Source: Phenylobacterium parvum (GTDB lineage Bacteria; Pseudomonadota; Alphaproteobacteria; Caulobacterales; Caulobacteraceae). From it: DNA of 64,000 nt. Where the stretch lies: the NCBI RefSeq assembly GCF_003150835.1, contig NZ_CP029479.1:1116001-1180000 (forward strand), read 5' to 3'. The translations under genes and the position numbers were made by a program. Below are positions 17,596 to 27,449 of this stretch, in pieces. Each line of letters opens with the position of its first letter. The stretch's first letter is position 1. Under the pieces are notes generated by a model. That model ran no database searches and was not told the origin of the DNA. It saw only the letters and a program-made list of their open reading frames with translations.

Positions 17596-17909
17596 TGGCC
17601 GCGAAGATCAAGAAGGGGGACCGCGTCGTGGTCCTGACCGGCAAGGACAAGGGCCGCCAGGGCGCTGTCCTGAAGGTCCTGCCCAAGGAAGACCGGGTGG
17701 TCGTGCAGGGGATCAACATGATCCAGCGCCACACCCGGCCCACCCAGGCTGATCCCCAGGGAGGCATCCGCACCCGCGAGGCCGCCCTCCATGTCTCCAA
17801 CGTCGCCATCGTCGACTCCAAGGGCAAGCCGACTCGCGTCGGTTTCCGGGTCGAGGACGGCAAGAAGGTCCGCGTGGCCAAGACCACCGGCGAGGTCATC
17901 AATGGCTGA
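17595..17909 (+). CDS. rplX: 50S ribosomal protein L24
   Basis: L24 starts assembly of the large subunit and lies near the tunnel exit. It has 104 residues with a KOW motif at residues 6-33 ([20 protein letters not shown]). It overlaps rplN by TAATG and runs 8 nt into rplE. Confidence 0.99.
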   Translation: MAAKIKKGDRVVVLTGKDKGRQGAVLKVLPKEDRVVVQGINMIQRHTRPTQADPQGGIRTREAALHVSNVAIVDSKGKPTRVGFRVEDGKKVRVAKTTGEVING

Positions 17910-18459
17910 GCAAGCTTATGAGCCGCGGCTGAAGACCGAGTATCGCCAGCGCATCCGCGGGGCGATGAAGGAAAAGTTCGGCTATTCCAACGAGATGCAG
18001 ATCCCGCGCCTGGACAAGATTGTCCTGAACATGGGCATCGGCGAGGCCGTGGCTGACTCCAAGAAGGTCCAGGCCGCGATCGCCGACCTGACCCGGATCG
18101 CGGGCCAGAAGCCGGTCACGACCAAGGCCCGCAACTCCATCGCCGGCTTCAAGCTGCGCGAGGGAATGGTGATCGGCGCCAAGGTCACCCTGCGCAAGGA
18201 TCGCATGTATGAGTTCCTGGACCGTCTCATCACCATCGCGCTGCCGCGGGTGAAGGACTTCCGGGGCCTCAAGCCCACCTCTTTCGATGGTCGCGGCAAC
18301 TACGCCATGGGTCTGAAGGAGCACATCGTGTTCCCGGAGATCAACTACGACCAGATCGATCAACTGTGGGGCATGGACATCATCGTCGCCACGACTGCGA
18401 AGACCGATGAGGAGGCTCGCCAGCTTCTTCGGGAATTCCAGTTCCCGTTCAACGCTTAA
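17902..18459 (+). CDS. rplE: 50S ribosomal protein L5
   Basis: L5 binds 5S rRNA and contacts the P-site tRNA. ATG 17902 ([15 protein letters not shown]) gives the normal 185 residues; a longer reading from 17791 would overlap most of the end of rplX and is not credible. The conserved segment [16 protein letters not shown] is present. The 8-nt overlap with rplX suggests coupled translation. Confidence 0.98.
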   Translation: MAEQAYEPRLKTEYRQRIRGAMKEKFGYSNEMQIPRLDKIVLNMGIGEAVADSKKVQAAIADLTRIAGQKPVTTKARNSIAGFKLREGMVIGAKVTLRKDRMYEFLDRLITIALPRVKDFRGLKPTSFDGRGNYAMGLKEHIVFPEINYDQIDQLWGMDIIVATTAKTDEEARQLLREFQFPFNA

Positions 18460-18480
18460 GGGACGGGAAGGAAAGGTAAC

Positions 18481-18786
18481 ATGGCCAAGAAGAGCGCCGT
18501 CAACCGCAACGAGAAGGTCAAGCTGCTCGTCCAGCGCTACGCCGCGCGCCGTGAGGCGCTGAAGGCGATCGCCAATGACGAGAGCCTGCCTCTCGAGGAT
18601 CGTTTTGAGGCTCGCCTCAAGCTCGCCGAGCTGCCCCGCAGTTCGTCGAAGGTCCGGATCCGTAACCGCTGCGAGGTCACGGGCCGTCCGCGCGCCTACT
18701 ACCGCAAGCTGAAGATGAGCCGGATCGCCCTGCGCGAACTGGGTTCCCAGGGCCAGATTCCTGGCCTCGTGAAGTCGAGCTGGTGA
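18481..18786 (+). CDS. rpsN: 30S ribosomal protein S14 (zinc-free form)
   Basis: S14 belongs to the 30S head. At 101 residues and with no CxxC pairs this is the long, zinc-independent form; a single cysteine is seen in [15 protein letters not shown]. The upstream GGGAAGGAAAGG gives a strong ribosome site for ATG 18481. Position between rplE and rpsH is standard. Confidence 0.99.
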   Translation: MAKKSAVNRNEKVKLLVQRYAARREALKAIANDESLPLEDRFEARLKLAELPRSSSKVRIRNRCEVTGRPRAYYRKLKMSRIALRELGSQGQIPGLVKSSW

Positions 18787-18796
18787 GGAGGGTCCC

Positions 18797-19192
18797 ATGG
18801 TGAACGACCCCGTCGGCGACATGATCGCCCGTATCAAGAACGCCGCCACCCGCGGACGTTCCAAGGTTGCCTGCCCGGCTTCGAAGATGCGCGCGCGCGT
18901 GCTCGACGTGCTGGCCGAGGAGGGCTACATCCGCGGCTACCAGCTGGTGGAAAAGCCCGGCGCCTTCCCCGAGTTCGAGATCGAGCTGAAGTATTTCGAC
19001 GGCCGTCCGGTGATCGTCGAGATCCGGCGTGTCTCGAAGCCCGGCCGTCGCGTCTACTCGTCCATCAAGGACCTGAAGCCGATCAAGAACGGCCTGGGCA
19101 TCTCTGTCCTGTCGACGCCCAAGGGCGTCATGTCCGACTCGGCGGCGCGTGACGCCAACGTGGGCGGCGAAGTCCTGCTGCGGGTGTACTGA
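18797..19192 (+). CDS. rpsH: 30S ribosomal protein S8
   Basis: S8 binds the central domain of 16S rRNA; in E. coli it represses the spc operon. It has 131 residues from [16 protein letters not shown] to the conserved C-terminal block [24 protein letters not shown] upstream gives a strong ribosome site. Confidence 0.99.
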   Translation: MVNDPVGDMIARIKNAATRGRSKVACPASKMRARVLDVLAEEGYIRGYQLVEKPGAFPEFEIELKYFDGRPVIVEIRRVSKPGRRVYSSIKDLKPIKNGLGISVLSTPKGVMSDSAARDANVGGEVLLRVY

Positions 19193-19193
19193 C

Positions 19194-19727
19194 ATGTCCC
19201 GGATCGGAAAGAAGGCGGTTCCTACGCCCGCTGGCGTGACGGTTACCATCGATGGCCAGGCCCTCGCGGTGAAGGGGCCCAAGGGGCAACTGTCCTGGAC
19301 CCTGCCGGAAGAGATCGAGCTTCGCCAGGAAGGCGCCGAGCTGGTCCTGGCAAAGCGTGTGGACACCACCCGCGCCCAGGCCATGTGGGGCCTGTCTCGC
19401 ACCCTGGTGAGCAATATGGTGGTCGGCGTTTCCGCCGGCTACGAGGAAGTTCTGGAACTGGTCGGCGTCGGCTACCGTGCGCAGATGAAGGGCGACGCCC
19501 TGAACATGCAGCTCGGGTTCAGCCACGAGGTCGACCTGCCTCCGCCTGAAGGCATCGCCTTCGCGGTTCCCAAGCAGACCGAAATCAGGATCAGCGGGAT
19601 CGACAAGCAGGCGGTCGGCGAGATCGCCGCCCGCATCCGCCGGATTCGTCCCCCCGAGCCCTACAAGGGCAAGGGCGTTCGCTATCTCGGCGAGAAGGTC
19701 CGTCGCAAGGAAGGCAAGAAGAAGTAA
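19194..19727 (+). CDS. rplF: 50S ribosomal protein L6
   Basis: L6 lies near the factor-binding site of the large subunit. ATG 19194, one base past the rpsH stop, gives [15 protein letters not shown] and 177 residues, the normal length. A reading from 19149 would overlap rpsH and is rejected. The C-terminal block [18 protein letters not shown] is diagnostic. Confidence 0.99.
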   Translation: MSRIGKKAVPTPAGVTVTIDGQALAVKGPKGQLSWTLPEEIELRQEGAELVLAKRVDTTRAQAMWGLSRTLVSNMVVGVSAGYEEVLELVGVGYRAQMKGDALNMQLGFSHEVDLPPPEGIAFAVPKQTEIRISGIDKQAVGEIAARIRRIRPPEPYKGKGVRYLGEKVRRKEGKKK

Positions 19728-19730
19728 GCC

Positions 19731-20087
19731 ATGGCTGTCTCCACCCGTGACTCCGCCAAGCGGCGCGCCGAGCGCACCCGCATCCGGCTCCGCAAGCTGG
19801 CCAACGGCCGGCCGCGCCTGTCCGTGTTCCGCTCGTCCAAGAACATCTACGCCCAGGTCATCGATGACGAGAACGGCGTGACGCTCGCCTCGGCCTCGAC
19901 CCTCGAGGGTGATGCGCCCCAGAAGGGCTCCGACAAGGCCGCTGCGGCCCGGATCGGCGCCCTCGTGGCCCAGCGCGCCCTGGAAAAGGGCGTCAAGGAA
20001 GTCGTCTTCGACCGGGGCGGCTACATCTATCACGGCCGGGTCAAGGCCCTTGCCGACGCCGCGCGTGAAGCCGGCCTGAACTTCTAG
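19731..20087 (+). CDS. rplR: 50S ribosomal protein L18
   Basis: L18 brings 5S rRNA to the large subunit. It has 118 residues with the family pattern [16 protein letters not shown] and the C-terminal block [20 protein letters not shown]. It starts 3 nt after rplF. Confidence 0.99.
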   Translation: MAVSTRDSAKRRAERTRIRLRKLANGRPRLSVFRSSKNIYAQVIDDENGVTLASASTLEGDAPQKGSDKAAAARIGALVAQRALEKGVKEVVFDRGGYIYHGRVKALADAAREAGLNF

Positions 20088-20096
20088 GGGTAACTG

Positions 20097-20699
20097 ATGG
20101 CTCGTGGAAACGAACAGCGTGGCGAAGGCGGTCAACGCCGCGGCCGGGACCGGGGCGCCCCCGTCGAGGAGCGCGCCGAATCCGACATCGTCGAGAAGCT
20201 GGTTCACATCAACCGCGTCGCGGCGACCGTGAAGGGTGGCCGTAGGTTCTCCTTCGCCGCCCTCATGGTGGTTGGAGACCAGAAGGGCCGGGTGGGCTTC
20301 GGTCACGGCAAGGCCCGCGAGGTCCCCGAGGCCATCCGCAAGGCCACGGAAGAGGCCAAGAAGACCATGATCCGCGTGCCGCTCCGCGAGAGCCGCACCC
20401 TGCACCACGACGGCGCTGGCCGTTGGGGCGCGGGCAAGGTGATGGTCCGTTCCGCCCCTCCCGGCACCGGCGTCATCGCTGGGGGCCCGATGCGCGCGGT
20501 CCTTGAAACCCTGGGCGTCCAGGACGTCGTGGGCAAGTCGGTGGGCTCTTCCAACCCCTACAACATGGTCCGTGCGACCTTCGAGGCGCTGAAGGCCCAG
20601 TCTTCTCCGCGCCAGATCGCCTCCAAGCGGGGCAAGAAGGTCGCCGATGTCATCGGTCGTCGCGCCGACGGCGCCTCGGCCGCTGCTGACGGAGAATGA
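20097..20699 (+). CDS. rpsE: 30S ribosomal protein S5
   Basis: S5 acts in decoding accuracy and mRNA unwinding. The protein has 200 residues: a charged N-terminal extension of about 25 residues, then the double-stranded RNA-binding fold (VVKG-type block [16 protein letters not shown]) and the C-terminal domain with [21 protein letters not shown] upstream supports ATG 20097. Its stop overlaps the first possible start of rpmD. Confidence 0.99.
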   Translation: MARGNEQRGEGGQRRGRDRGAPVEERAESDIVEKLVHINRVAATVKGGRRFSFAALMVVGDQKGRVGFGHGKAREVPEAIRKATEEAKKTMIRVPLRESRTLHHDGAGRWGAGKVMVRSAPPGTGVIAGGPMRAVLETLGVQDVVGKSVGSSNPYNMVRATFEALKAQSSPRQIASKRGKKVADVIGRRADGASAAADGE

Positions 20700-20701
20700 A
20701 A

Positions 20702-20881
20702 ATGGCTACGGTCACCGTTCGCCAGATCGCCAGCCCGATCCGCCGTAAGAAGGACCAGCGCGCGACCCTCGTCGGCCTGGGCCTGAACCGTATTGGTCGT
20801 GTCTCGACCCTTGAAGACACGCCCTCGGTGCGCGGCATGATCGCCAAGGTCCACCACCTGGTCGAGGTGGTGCCCGCCTGA
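20702..20881 (+). CDS. rpmD: 50S ribosomal protein L30
   Basis: L30 is a small large-subunit protein found in many but not all bacteria. ATG 20702 gives [15 protein letters not shown] and 59 residues, and places GGAG (20691-20694) 7 nt away. The in-frame ATG at 20696 is too near that site. The motif [12 protein letters not shown] is typical. Confidence 0.96.
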   Translation: MATVTVRQIASPIRRKKDQRATLVGLGLNRIGRVSTLEDTPSVRGMIAKVHHLVEVVPA

Positions 20882-20885
20882 CTTC

Positions 20886-20907
20886 CGGCGGGCCTTCGGG
20901 CCTGCCG
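20886..20907 (+). other. rpmD-rplO junction hairpin with TTCG loop
   Basis: A 9-bp stem with one G-T pair (20886-20894 and 20899-20907) is closed by a TTCG tetraloop, a very stable RNA form. No T-run follows. It lies 5 nt past the rpmD stop and 64 nt before rplO. A role in pausing, processing or mRNA stability is inferred. Confidence 0.5.
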
Positions 20908-20970
20908 TCGACCCCGTCAAAGCCGAGTCGGGCCTGCGCCCGGCGACAGATCTCAGGAGAGAGGCGCCCC

Positions 20971-21483
20971 ATGACCAAGCTCAACGAACTCGCCCCCCGT
21001 CCCGGTTCCGTAAAGGGCCGCATGCGTGTCGGCCGTGGCCCCGGATCGGGCAAGGGCAAGACCGCCGGTCGCGGCGTCAAGGGCCAGAAGTCCCGCACCG
21101 GCGTTTCCATCGCTGGCTTCGAGGGCGGCCAGATGCCGCTTCACATGCGGATGCCCAAGCGCGGCTTCAACAATCCCTTCGCCCTGGAGTTCGCGGAAGT
21201 GAACCTGTGGCGCCTGGAGCAGGCCGTGGCCGCGGGCAAGCTGGACGCCAAGGCTCCCGTCGACGCCGCCGCCCTCGTGGCCGCCGGCGTGATCCGCCGC
21301 GAGCTCGATGGCGTGAAGCTGCTGGGCAAGGGCGAACTGAAGGCCAAGCTCAACCTCACCGTGTACGCCGCCTCTGCGGCGGCCAAGGCCGCGGTCGAGA
21401 AGGCGGGCGGTTCGGTCATCACCACCGCCCCCGTCGACACGGGTGAGCCCAAGGGCAAGCTCCAGAAGAAGGTCCGCGCCTGA
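20971..21483 (+). CDS. rplO: 50S ribosomal protein L15
   Basis: L15 is a late-assembly protein of the large subunit. It has 170 residues, starting [21 protein letters not shown], with the glycine-rich block [18 protein letters not shown]. The C-terminal part is slightly longer than in E. coli. GGAGAG upstream supports ATG 20971. secY follows after 80 nt. Confidence 0.99.
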   Translation: MTKLNELAPRPGSVKGRMRVGRGPGSGKGKTAGRGVKGQKSRTGVSIAGFEGGQMPLHMRMPKRGFNNPFALEFAEVNLWRLEQAVAAGKLDAKAPVDAAALVAAGVIRRELDGVKLLGKGELKAKLNLTVYAASAAAKAAVEKAGGSVITTAPVDTGEPKGKLQKKVRA

Positions 21484-21563
21484 TCCCGCGGTCGGCGACC
21501 GGCAAGGGCTGACAGTCCGCCGGCCGCACCCTATCTTGGACTGGTCACCAGTGAGGGCGTCCC

Positions 21564-22913
21564 ATGGCTTCGGCCGCTGAGCAGCTTGCCGCGAACATGA
21601 ACTTCGGCGCCTTCCAGAAGGCGACCGAACTTCACAAGCGGATCTACTTCACGCTGATCGTGCTGGTGGTCTACCGGCTCGGGACCTACCTGCCGATCCC
21701 CGGGATCGATGCTGCAGCCTTCGCGGCGGCCTTCAAGGGTCAGTCGCAGGGCATCCTCGGGATGTTCAACCTCTTCTCCGGCGGCGCCGTCGAGCGGATG
21801 GCCGTCTTCGCCCTGAACGTCGGTCCCTACATCTCCGCCTCCATCATCGTACAGCTTCTGGGGGCCATCTATCCGCCCTGGGAGAAGCTTCGGAAGGAAG
21901 GCGGGGAGGCGGGTCGCAAGACCCTGAACCAGTATACGCGCTACCTGACCGTGGTCCTGGCCGTCGTCCAGGCGGCGGCCATCGCGGCAAGCCTCCAGGC
22001 CAGCCCTGGCCTGGTCGTGAACCCGGGGCCGTTCTTCACCCTCTCGACCGTGGTCACCCTGACCGGCGGCACCATGCTCCTCATGTGGCTGGGCGAGCAG
22101 ATCACCAGCCGCGGCGTCGGCAACGGCGTCTCCCTCATCATCTTCGCCGGCATCGTCGCCGGTCTCCCGACCGGCGTGATGCAGCTGCTGACCGTGATGC
22201 GGACGGGCCAGGTCTCCAGCTTCGGCGGGGTGATGATCTTCCTCCTCGCCATCGCGGTGATCTTCGCCATCGTCTTCATGGAGCGTTCGCAGCGCCGGAT
22301 CCTGGTCCAGTATCCCAAGCGCCAGCAGGGCAACCGCATGTTCGGCGGCGAGAGCTCCTTCCTGCCCCTGAAGGTGAACACCGCCGGGGTGATCCCGCCG
22401 ATCTTCGCTTCGTCGCTCCTGCTCCTGCCGGCCACGGCCATGGGCTTCCTCGCCACGGCGAACCTGCCCCAGTGGCTGCAGTGGCTGCCCGGTGCGGTCG
22501 CCCAGCTGCAGCACGGGCAGCCGGTCTTCATGATCTTCTACGGCGCCCTGATCGTCTTCTTCTGCTTCTTCTACACGTCGATCGTGTTCAATCCGGAGGA
22601 GACCGCGGAGAACCTGCGCAAGTACGGCGGCTTCCTGCCGGGCATTTCCCCGGGCAAGCGCACGGCCGCTTACCTTGACCATGTCCTGACCCGCCTCACC
22701 GTGATCGGCGCCGCCTACATCACAGCAGTCTGCCTGCTGCCCGAGGCCCTGATCGCTTTCTACAAGGCGCCCTTCTACCTGGGCGGCACGTCCATCCTCA
22801 TCGTGGTCAGCGTGACGATGGACACGGTGACGCAGATCCAGTCACATCTCCTTTCGCACCAGTACGAGGGGCTGATCCGCAAGTCGCGCCTTCGTGGCGG
22901 TCGGGAACGCTAG
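21564..22913 (+). CDS. secY: Protein translocase channel subunit SecY
   Basis: SecY forms the protein-conducting channel of the inner membrane with SecE and SecG. The 449-residue protein has the ten expected membrane segments; the first follows LHKRIYFTLIVLVVYRLGTY and the plug-region block IPGIDAAAF is present. The cytoplasmic loop QRRILVQYPKRQQGNRM contacts the ribosome and SecA. Length matches the family. It sits between rplO and adk as in most proteobacteria. A weak promoter-like sequence is found in the 80-nt gap before it but is not strong enough to list. Confidence 0.99.
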   Translation: MASAAEQLAANMNFGAFQKATELHKRIYFTLIVLVVYRLGTYLPIPGIDAAAFAAAFKGQSQGILGMFNLFSGGAVERMAVFALNVGPYISASIIVQLLGAIYPPWEKLRKEGGEAGRKTLNQYTRYLTVVLAVVQAAAIAASLQASPGLVVNPGPFFTLSTVVTLTGGTMLLMWLGEQITSRGVGNGVSLIIFAGIVAGLPTGVMQLLTVMRTGQVSSFGGVMIFLLAIAVIFAIVFMERSQRRILVQYPKRQQGNRMFGGESSFLPLKVNTAGVIPPIFASSLLLLPATAMGFLATANLPQWLQWLPGAVAQLQHGQPVFMIFYGALIVFFCFFYTSIVFNPEETAENLRKYGGFLPGISPGKRTAAYLDHVLTRLTVIGAAYITAVCLLPEALIAFYKAPFYLGGTSILIVVSVTMDTVTQIQSHLLSHQYEGLIRKSRLRGGRER

Positions 22914-22970
22914 GCCTTCAGGCGAAAACACGGGCCGGGGACAGGGCCTGAGGACGGGGAGCGGCGCATC

Positions 22971-23537
22971 ATGAACCTAATCCTTTTCGGCCCGCCTGCG
23001 GCGGGGAAGGGCACCCAGGCCAAGCGGCTCGTCGAGACCCGCAACATGGTTCAGCTCTCCACCGGTGACATGCTCCGTGCGGCGATCGCGTCGGGCTCCG
23101 AACTCGGCAAGCGGGTCGAAGGCGTCATGCAGCGGGGTGAACTCGTCACAGACGAGATCGTGATCGCCCTGATCGAGGACCGTCTTCCTGAGGCCGAGGC
23201 CGCGGGCGGCGCCATCTTTGACGGTTTTCCCCGGACCCTGGCCCAGGCCGAGGCGCTGGACGCCATGCTGAAGGGCAGGGGGGCGGCCATCGACCTGGTG
23301 ATCCGGCTGAAGGTGGATGATGCCGCGCTGACGCAGCGCATCGCCGGCCGTTTCGCGGAATCCGGACGCCCCGACGACAATCCCGACAGCTTCAAGGTCC
23401 GGCTGGACGCCTACAACGCCCAGACTGCACCCTTGATTCCCTACTACGCGGACGCCGGGAAGCTTTTGGAGATCGACGGCATGGGGTCGATCGACTCCGT
23501 GGCCGCCGGCATCGACGACGCCCTCGGGCGTCTCTGA
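22971..23537 (+). CDS. adk: Adenylate kinase
   Basis: Adk converts AMP and ATP to two ADP and sets adenylate balance. It has 188 residues with the P-loop GPPAAGKGTQ at 7-16 and the AMP-binding block FDGFPRTLAQAEAL. The LID is the short type without zinc cysteines, as usual in alphaproteobacteria. GGGGAG upstream supports ATG 22971. It follows secY after 57 nt. Confidence 0.99.
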   Translation: MNLILFGPPAAGKGTQAKRLVETRNMVQLSTGDMLRAAIASGSELGKRVEGVMQRGELVTDEIVIALIEDRLPEAEAAGGAIFDGFPRTLAQAEALDAMLKGRGAAIDLVIRLKVDDAALTQRIAGRFAESGRPDDNPDSFKVRLDAYNAQTAPLIPYYADAGKLLEIDGMGSIDSVAAGIDDALGRL

Positions 23538-23552
23538 GGAGAGGTAAGGGGA

Positions 23553-23574
23553 CCGGGGCCAGGGTGGCCCCCGG
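23553..23574 (+). other. Hairpin after adk
   Basis: CCGGGGCC at 23553-23560 pairs with GGCCCCCGG at 23566-23574, with one bulged C and a 5-nt loop. No T-run follows, so any termination would be weak. It lies 16 nt past the adk stop in a 219-nt gap that otherwise holds only a promoter-like site. Confidence 0.4.
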
Positions 23575-23632
23575 CCCGTCGGAGGCGTTCCTCAAGGATA
23601 GAGCCTGCTGCTGAAAAATGGCGCCCATGCCA

Positions 23633-23659
23633 TTGACGCGGAGGGAACTATTCCATACA
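23633..23659 (+). promoter_or_regulatory. Possible promoter of the alpha operon
   Basis: TTGACG at 23633-23638, 15 nt, then CATACA at 23654-23659. It lies about 98 nt before rpsM in the longest gap of the spc-alpha region, so it could give rpsM, rpsK, rpoA and rplQ their own transcript. The -35 is strong, the -10 moderate. Confidence 0.45.
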
Positions 23660-23756
23660 CGAGGCGCTTCCGCGAAACGCGCGAGGGACGTTCTGGCCTA
23701 TTGACCCGGTCAGGGCGACGCTCGCGCATCTTTGCGTGACCAGGAGAGCATCAGAC

Positions 23757-24125
23757 GTGGCCCGTATCGCCGGCGTAAACATCCCTACGAACAAGCGCGT
23801 CGTCATCGCGCTTCAGTACATCCACGGCATCGGCCAGGCCAAGGCCTCCGAGATCGTGCGCAAGGTCGGAATCGAGGATTCCCGCCGCGTCAACCAGCTG
23901 AGCGACGCGGAGGTCCTGCAAATCCGTGAGACCATCGACCGTGACTACACGGTCGAGGGCGACCTGCGCCGGGACACCGCGGTCAACATCAAGCGGCTGA
24001 TGGATCTGGCCTGCTACCGCGGCCTGCGTCACCGCAAGGGCCTGCCGGTCCGCGGCCAGCGCACCCACACAAACGCCCGCACCCGCAAGGGTCCGGCCAA
24101 GCCGATCGCCGGCAAGAAGAAGTAA
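23757..24125 (+). CDS. rpsM: 30S ribosomal protein S13
   Basis: S13 contacts P-site tRNA and bridges the subunits. GTG 23757 gives the canonical N-terminus [10 protein letters not shown] and 122 residues; AGGAG at 23742-23746 is 10 nt upstream. A reading from ATG 23736 adds seven residues not seen in the family. The C-terminal tail [17 protein letters not shown] is conserved. No rpmJ or infA lies between secY and rpsM, unlike in E. coli. Confidence 0.97.
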   Translation: MARIAGVNIPTNKRVVIALQYIHGIGQAKASEIVRKVGIEDSRRVNQLSDAEVLQIRETIDRDYTVEGDLRRDTAVNIKRLMDLACYRGLRHRKGLPVRGQRTHTNARTRKGPAKPIAGKKK

Positions 24126-24137
24126 GAGAAACAAGCG

Positions 24138-24527
24138 ATGGCCAAGGAACCGGCTCGCGTCAAAAGGCGCGAACGCAAGAACATCACCTCCGGCGTGGCG
24201 CACGTGAACGCCTCGTTCAACAACACCATGATCACCATCACGGACGCTCAGGGGAACGCCATCTCCTGGTCGTCCGCTGGCATGATGGGGTTCAAGGGCT
24301 CCCGTAAGTCCACGCCCTACGCCGCCCAGATGGCGGCCGAGGATGCGGGTCGCAAGGCGGCCGAGCATGGCGTGAAGACCCTGGAGGTCAACGTCTCCGG
24401 TCCGGGTTCGGGGCGCGAGTCCGCCCTGCGGGCCCTGCAGTCGGTGGGCATGACCATCACCACCATCCGCGACGTCACTCCGATTCCGCACAACGGCTGC
24501 CGTCCGCCGAAGCGGCGTCGGGTCTGA
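24138..24527 (+). CDS. rpsK: 30S ribosomal protein S11
   Basis: S11 forms part of the mRNA exit path of the platform. It has 129 residues with [17 protein letters not shown] and the C-terminal [18 protein letters not shown]. It starts 12 nt after rpsM. Confidence 0.99.
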   Translation: MAKEPARVKRRERKNITSGVAHVNASFNNTMITITDAQGNAISWSSAGMMGFKGSRKSTPYAAQMAAEDAGRKAAEHGVKTLEVNVSGPGSGRESALRALQSVGMTITTIRDVTPIPHNGCRPPKRRRV

Positions 24528-24552
24528 GTAGCATACCACCGCATTTCTCCTT

Positions 24553-24580
24553 CGCCGGACCGCGCCATTCGCGTCCGGCG
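24553..24580 (+). other. rpsK-rpoA junction hairpin
   Basis: CGCCGGAC at 24553-24560 pairs perfectly with GTCCGGCG at 24573-24580, and three inner pairs extend the stem past a bulged C. No T-run follows. It lies 26 nt before the rpoA GTG start and, like the hairpin before rpoC, precedes an RNA polymerase subunit gene. Confidence 0.5.
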
Positions 24581-24606
24581 ATCCTGCGTTCGAGGGACAT
24601 TCATCC

Positions 24607-25623
24607 GTGATCGAAAGAAACTGGAACGAACTCACCCGTCCCGAGAAGCCGGCTATCGAGCTTGGCGCCGACCCCGCCCGCAAGGCGCGGCTGGTGGCCG
24701 AACCCCTCGAGCGCGGCTTCGGCGTGACCCTGGGCAACAGCCTGCGTCGGGTCCTCCTGTCATCGCTCCAGGGCGCGGCCGTCACCGCCGTCCAGATCGA
24801 CGGCGTGGTGCATGAGTTCTCCTCGCTCGAGGGCGTCCGCGAGGACGTCGTCGACATCGTCCTGAACATCAAGCAACTGGCTCTCCGCATGCACGCGGAA
24901 GGTGTCCGTCGCATGACGCTTCGCGCCCAGGGCCCTGGCCCCGTGACCGCCAGCCAGATCGAGACGGGCTCGGACATCGAGATCCTGAACCCGGACCACG
25001 TGCTCTGCACCCTCGACGAGGGCGCGAGCGTGCGGATGGAGTTCACGGTCCAGAACGGCAAGGGCTATGTCCCCGCCGAGATGAACCGTCCCGAGGACGC
25101 ACCTATCGGCCTGATCGCCGTGGACAGCCTCTATTCCCCGGTCAAGCGCGTCGCCTACCGCGTCGAGCCGACCCGCCAGGGCCAGAGCCTGGACTACGAC
25201 AAGCTCATCATCGAGGTGGAGACCAACGGCGCCGTTTCGCCGGTGGACGCCGTCGCCTACGCGGCGCGGATCCTGCAGGACCAACTGCAGATCTTCATCA
25301 CCTTCGAGGAGCCCAAGAAGAAGTCCGATGCGGACTCCAAGCCGGAGCTGCCCTTCAATCCGGCCCTGCTCAAGAAGGTGGACGAGCTGGAGCTTTCCGT
25401 CCGCTCCGCCAACTGCCTGAAGAACGACAATATCGTCTACATCGGCGACCTGATCCAGAAGACCGAGGCGGAGATGCTCCGCACGCCGAACTTCGGTCGG
25501 AAGTCGCTGAACGAGATCAAGGAAGTGCTGGCCGGCATGAACCTGCATCTCGGCATGGACGTTCCCAACTGGCCCCCCGAGAACATCGAGGAACTGGCCA
25601 AGAAGTTCGAAGACCAGATGTAA
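24607..25623 (+). CDS. rpoA: RNA polymerase alpha subunit
   Basis: Alpha dimerises to scaffold RNA polymerase, and its C-terminal domain contacts UP elements and activators. The protein has 338 residues: the N-terminal domain with [20 protein letters not shown] near 32-56, a linker around [10 protein letters not shown], and the C-terminal domain with [14 protein letters not shown] and [12 protein letters not shown]. The start is GTG 24607, giving MIERNWNEL as in other alphaproteobacteria. Confidence 0.99.
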   Translation: MIERNWNELTRPEKPAIELGADPARKARLVAEPLERGFGVTLGNSLRRVLLSSLQGAAVTAVQIDGVVHEFSSLEGVREDVVDIVLNIKQLALRMHAEGVRRMTLRAQGPGPVTASQIETGSDIEILNPDHVLCTLDEGASVRMEFTVQNGKGYVPAEMNRPEDAPIGLIAVDSLYSPVKRVAYRVEPTRQGQSLDYDKLIIEVETNGAVSPVDAVAYAARILQDQLQIFITFEEPKKKSDADSKPELPFNPALLKKVDELELSVRSANCLKNDNIVYIGDLIQKTEAEMLRTPNFGRKSLNEIKEVLAGMNLHLGMDVPNWPPENIEELAKKFEDQM

Positions 25624-25626
25624 TCC

Positions 25627-25650
25627 GCGGCGCGTCGAGAGACGCCCCGC
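25627..25650 (+). other. rpoA-rplQ junction hairpin
   Basis: Four pairs (GCGG/CCGC), a C-C mismatch and five pairs (GCGTC/GACGC) enclose a GAGA tetraloop. It starts 4 nt past the rpoA stop and ends 18 nt before rplQ, just upstream of the rplQ ribosome site. No T-run follows. Confidence 0.45.
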
Positions 25651-25668
25651 TCCCGAGGAGAGACCGCC

Positions 25669-26085
25669 ATGCGCCACGGAAATGCGCACCGCAAGCTGGG
25701 ACGGACCAGTGCCCACAGGACGGCCATGTTCGCCAACATGGCCGCGAGCCTGATCAAGCACGAGCAGATCGTCACCACCCTGCCCAAGGCCAAGGAGCTT
25801 CGGCCCGTGGTCGAAAAGCTGGTGACCCTGGCCAAGCGCGGCGACCTGCACGCCCGTCGCCAGGCCATCAGCCAGATCCGCGACGTGGAACAGGTGGGCA
25901 AGCTGTTCGCCACCCTGGGTCCGCGCTACGCCGAGCGCCGCGGCGGCTACACCCGGGTGCTGAAGGCGGGTTTCCGCTATGGCGACAATGCGGCCATGGC
26001 CGTCATCGAGTTCGTCGATCGCGATCCGGCTGAAAAGGGCAAGGACTCTGGTCCGGTCCAGGCTCCGGCCTTCGCCGACGCCTGA
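25669..26085 (+). CDS. rplQ: 50S ribosomal protein L17
   Basis: L17 lies near the exit tunnel. The 138-residue protein starts [17 protein letters not shown] and carries the usual L17 fold to about residue 118, then an acidic, proline- and alanine-containing tail. GAGGAG supports ATG 25669. It is the last gene of the ribosomal series and is followed by a strong terminator. Confidence 0.99.
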   Translation: MRHGNAHRKLGRTSAHRTAMFANMAASLIKHEQIVTTLPKAKELRPVVEKLVTLAKRGDLHARRQAISQIRDVEQVGKLFATLGPRYAERRGGYTRVLKAGFRYGDNAAMAVIEFVDRDPAEKGKDSGPVQAPAFADA

Positions 26086-26108
26086 CGGCGATCTCCTGCG
26101 AATTCGGG

Positions 26109-26141
26109 GACCCCGGCGCTTGCGCCGGGGTCTTCTTTTTT
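26109..26141 (+). terminator. Intrinsic terminator after rplQ
   Basis: A perfect 10-bp stem (26109-26118 and 26123-26132) with a CTTG loop is followed by TTCTTTTTT at 26133-26141. It ends the ribosomal-protein region and separates it from the accessory genes to the right. Confidence 0.93.
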
Positions 26142-26166
26142 GGCGTTGACCCGGGCAGTGTCAGGC

Positions 26167-27417
26167 ATGATTTCCATCCTGCCCCTCCGCGCCATCAGGG
26201 CCGTTTTCGCCCTGGCCCTGGCCTTCATGCTCCCCGCCGCCGCCCTGGCCCGGGAGCCGGTCATACTGGTGTCCATAGACGGCTTCAGGGCGGACTACCT
26301 GGGGAAGGGATCCACTCCGGTCCTGGACAGCCTCGCTGAACGGGGCGTCCGGGCGGAGGGACTGCGTCCCTCTTTTCCCAGCCTGACCTTTCCGAACCAC
26401 TACACCCTGGTCACCGGTCTCCGCCCGGATCACCACGGCATGGTCGACAACGTGATGCGGGATGCCCGCCGGCCGGGCGTCACCTACACCATGTCCAACC
26501 GCAGCGAGACCAATGACCGCTTCTGGTGGGATGGGGCGGAACCCGTCTGGGTGACCGCGGAGAAGGCTGGCCTGCAGACCGCCACCCTTTTCTGGCCGGG
26601 CTCGGAATCCGACATCCGTGGTGTCCGGCCAGGGACCTGGCTGACCTATGACAAATCCATGCCGGCGGAGGCGAGGGTCGACCGGTTGCTGGAATGGATG
26701 GGCCGCCCCGCTGGCGAGCGGCCGGACTTCGCCACCCTCTACTTCGACGACGTCGACACGGTCGGGCACCAATACGGCCCGGAGTCCGAGGTCACCCGTG
26801 CCTCGATCGCCCGGATTGACCGGGCCATCGGGATCCTGGTCGCCGGGCTGGAGCGCCTGGGCCTGAAGGTCAATCTCGTCGTGACGGCGGATCATGGCAT
26901 GAGGGCGACCTCCCCGGACCGCGTGATTGAACTCGAAGCCCTGGTCCCGGCGGGATCCTTCGAGCTCGTCACCCAGGGCTCGTCCGCCGGCTTCGCGGCC
27001 CTGCCCGGTCGGGAGGCCGAGATCCGCAGGGCCTTGCGCCACCCCCACCCCCAGGCCGACTGCTGGGCCAAGGCGGATATCCCGGAGCCCCTGCACTATG
27101 GAAGCCACCCTCGGGTTCCCCCCTTCGTCTGCCTGGCGAGGCCTGGCTGGCTGATCCTGACCCGGGCGGCCCTTGCCCGTCGTCCTGTCCAGGCCGGCGG
27201 CGCCCATGGCTACGATCCACGCGATCCCGAGATGGCGGGCCTCTTCATCGCCAATGGTCCCGGCTTCCGTTCAGGCGTCGTCGTGCCCGCCTTCGACAAC
27301 ATTCATGTCCACCCGCTTCTCATCCGCCTGCTCGACCTTCCGCCAATGCGTGTCGACGGGAATGACAGCGTCACGCGCCGCGCCCTCGCTCCGGGCGCCT
27401 TGCGGGACGCACCGTAA
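26167..27417 (+). CDS. Secreted nucleotide pyrophosphatase/phosphodiesterase (ENPP-like)
   Basis: This is an alkaline-phosphatase-fold phosphodiesterase of the nucleotide pyrophosphatase family, which splits nucleotide or phosphodiester substrates outside the cytoplasm. From ATG 26167 it has 416 residues, with a signal peptide ending near ALA at 26-28. All expected metal and nucleophile residues are seen: D38 (SIDGFRADY), T74 in SLTFPNH, D197 and H201 (DVDTVGHQYGP), D242 and H243 (TADHGM), and H347 (GGAHGYDP). The start has no good ribosome site; an in-frame TTG at 26140 falls in the terminator and is rejected. The true substrate cannot be told. An MFS gene follows after 32 nt. Confidence 0.88.
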   Translation: MISILPLRAIRAVFALALAFMLPAAALAREPVILVSIDGFRADYLGKGSTPVLDSLAERGVRAEGLRPSFPSLTFPNHYTLVTGLRPDHHGMVDNVMRDARRPGVTYTMSNRSETNDRFWWDGAEPVWVTAEKAGLQTATLFWPGSESDIRGVRPGTWLTYDKSMPAEARVDRLLEWMGRPAGERPDFATLYFDDVDTVGHQYGPESEVTRASIARIDRAIGILVAGLERLGLKVNLVVTADHGMRATSPDRVIELEALVPAGSFELVTQGSSAGFAALPGREAEIRRALRHPHPQADCWAKADIPEPLHYGSHPRVPPFVCLARPGWLILTRAALARRPVQAGGAHGYDPRDPEMAGLFIANGPGFRSGVVVPAFDNIHVHPLLIRLLDLPPMRVDGNDSVTRRALAPGALRDAP

Positions 27418-27449
27418 GGGGCCAAGGTCAGGGCAGGGGACCCCAAGGC

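Noticed and set aside
26146-26166. TTGACC as a -35 box for the phosphodiesterase gene
   Set aside because: It is only 21 nt before the ATG and any -10 box would fall inside the coding region.
26140-26166. Upstream TTG start for the phosphodiesterase
   Set aside because: It lies in the rplQ terminator and would put nine residues before a good signal peptide.
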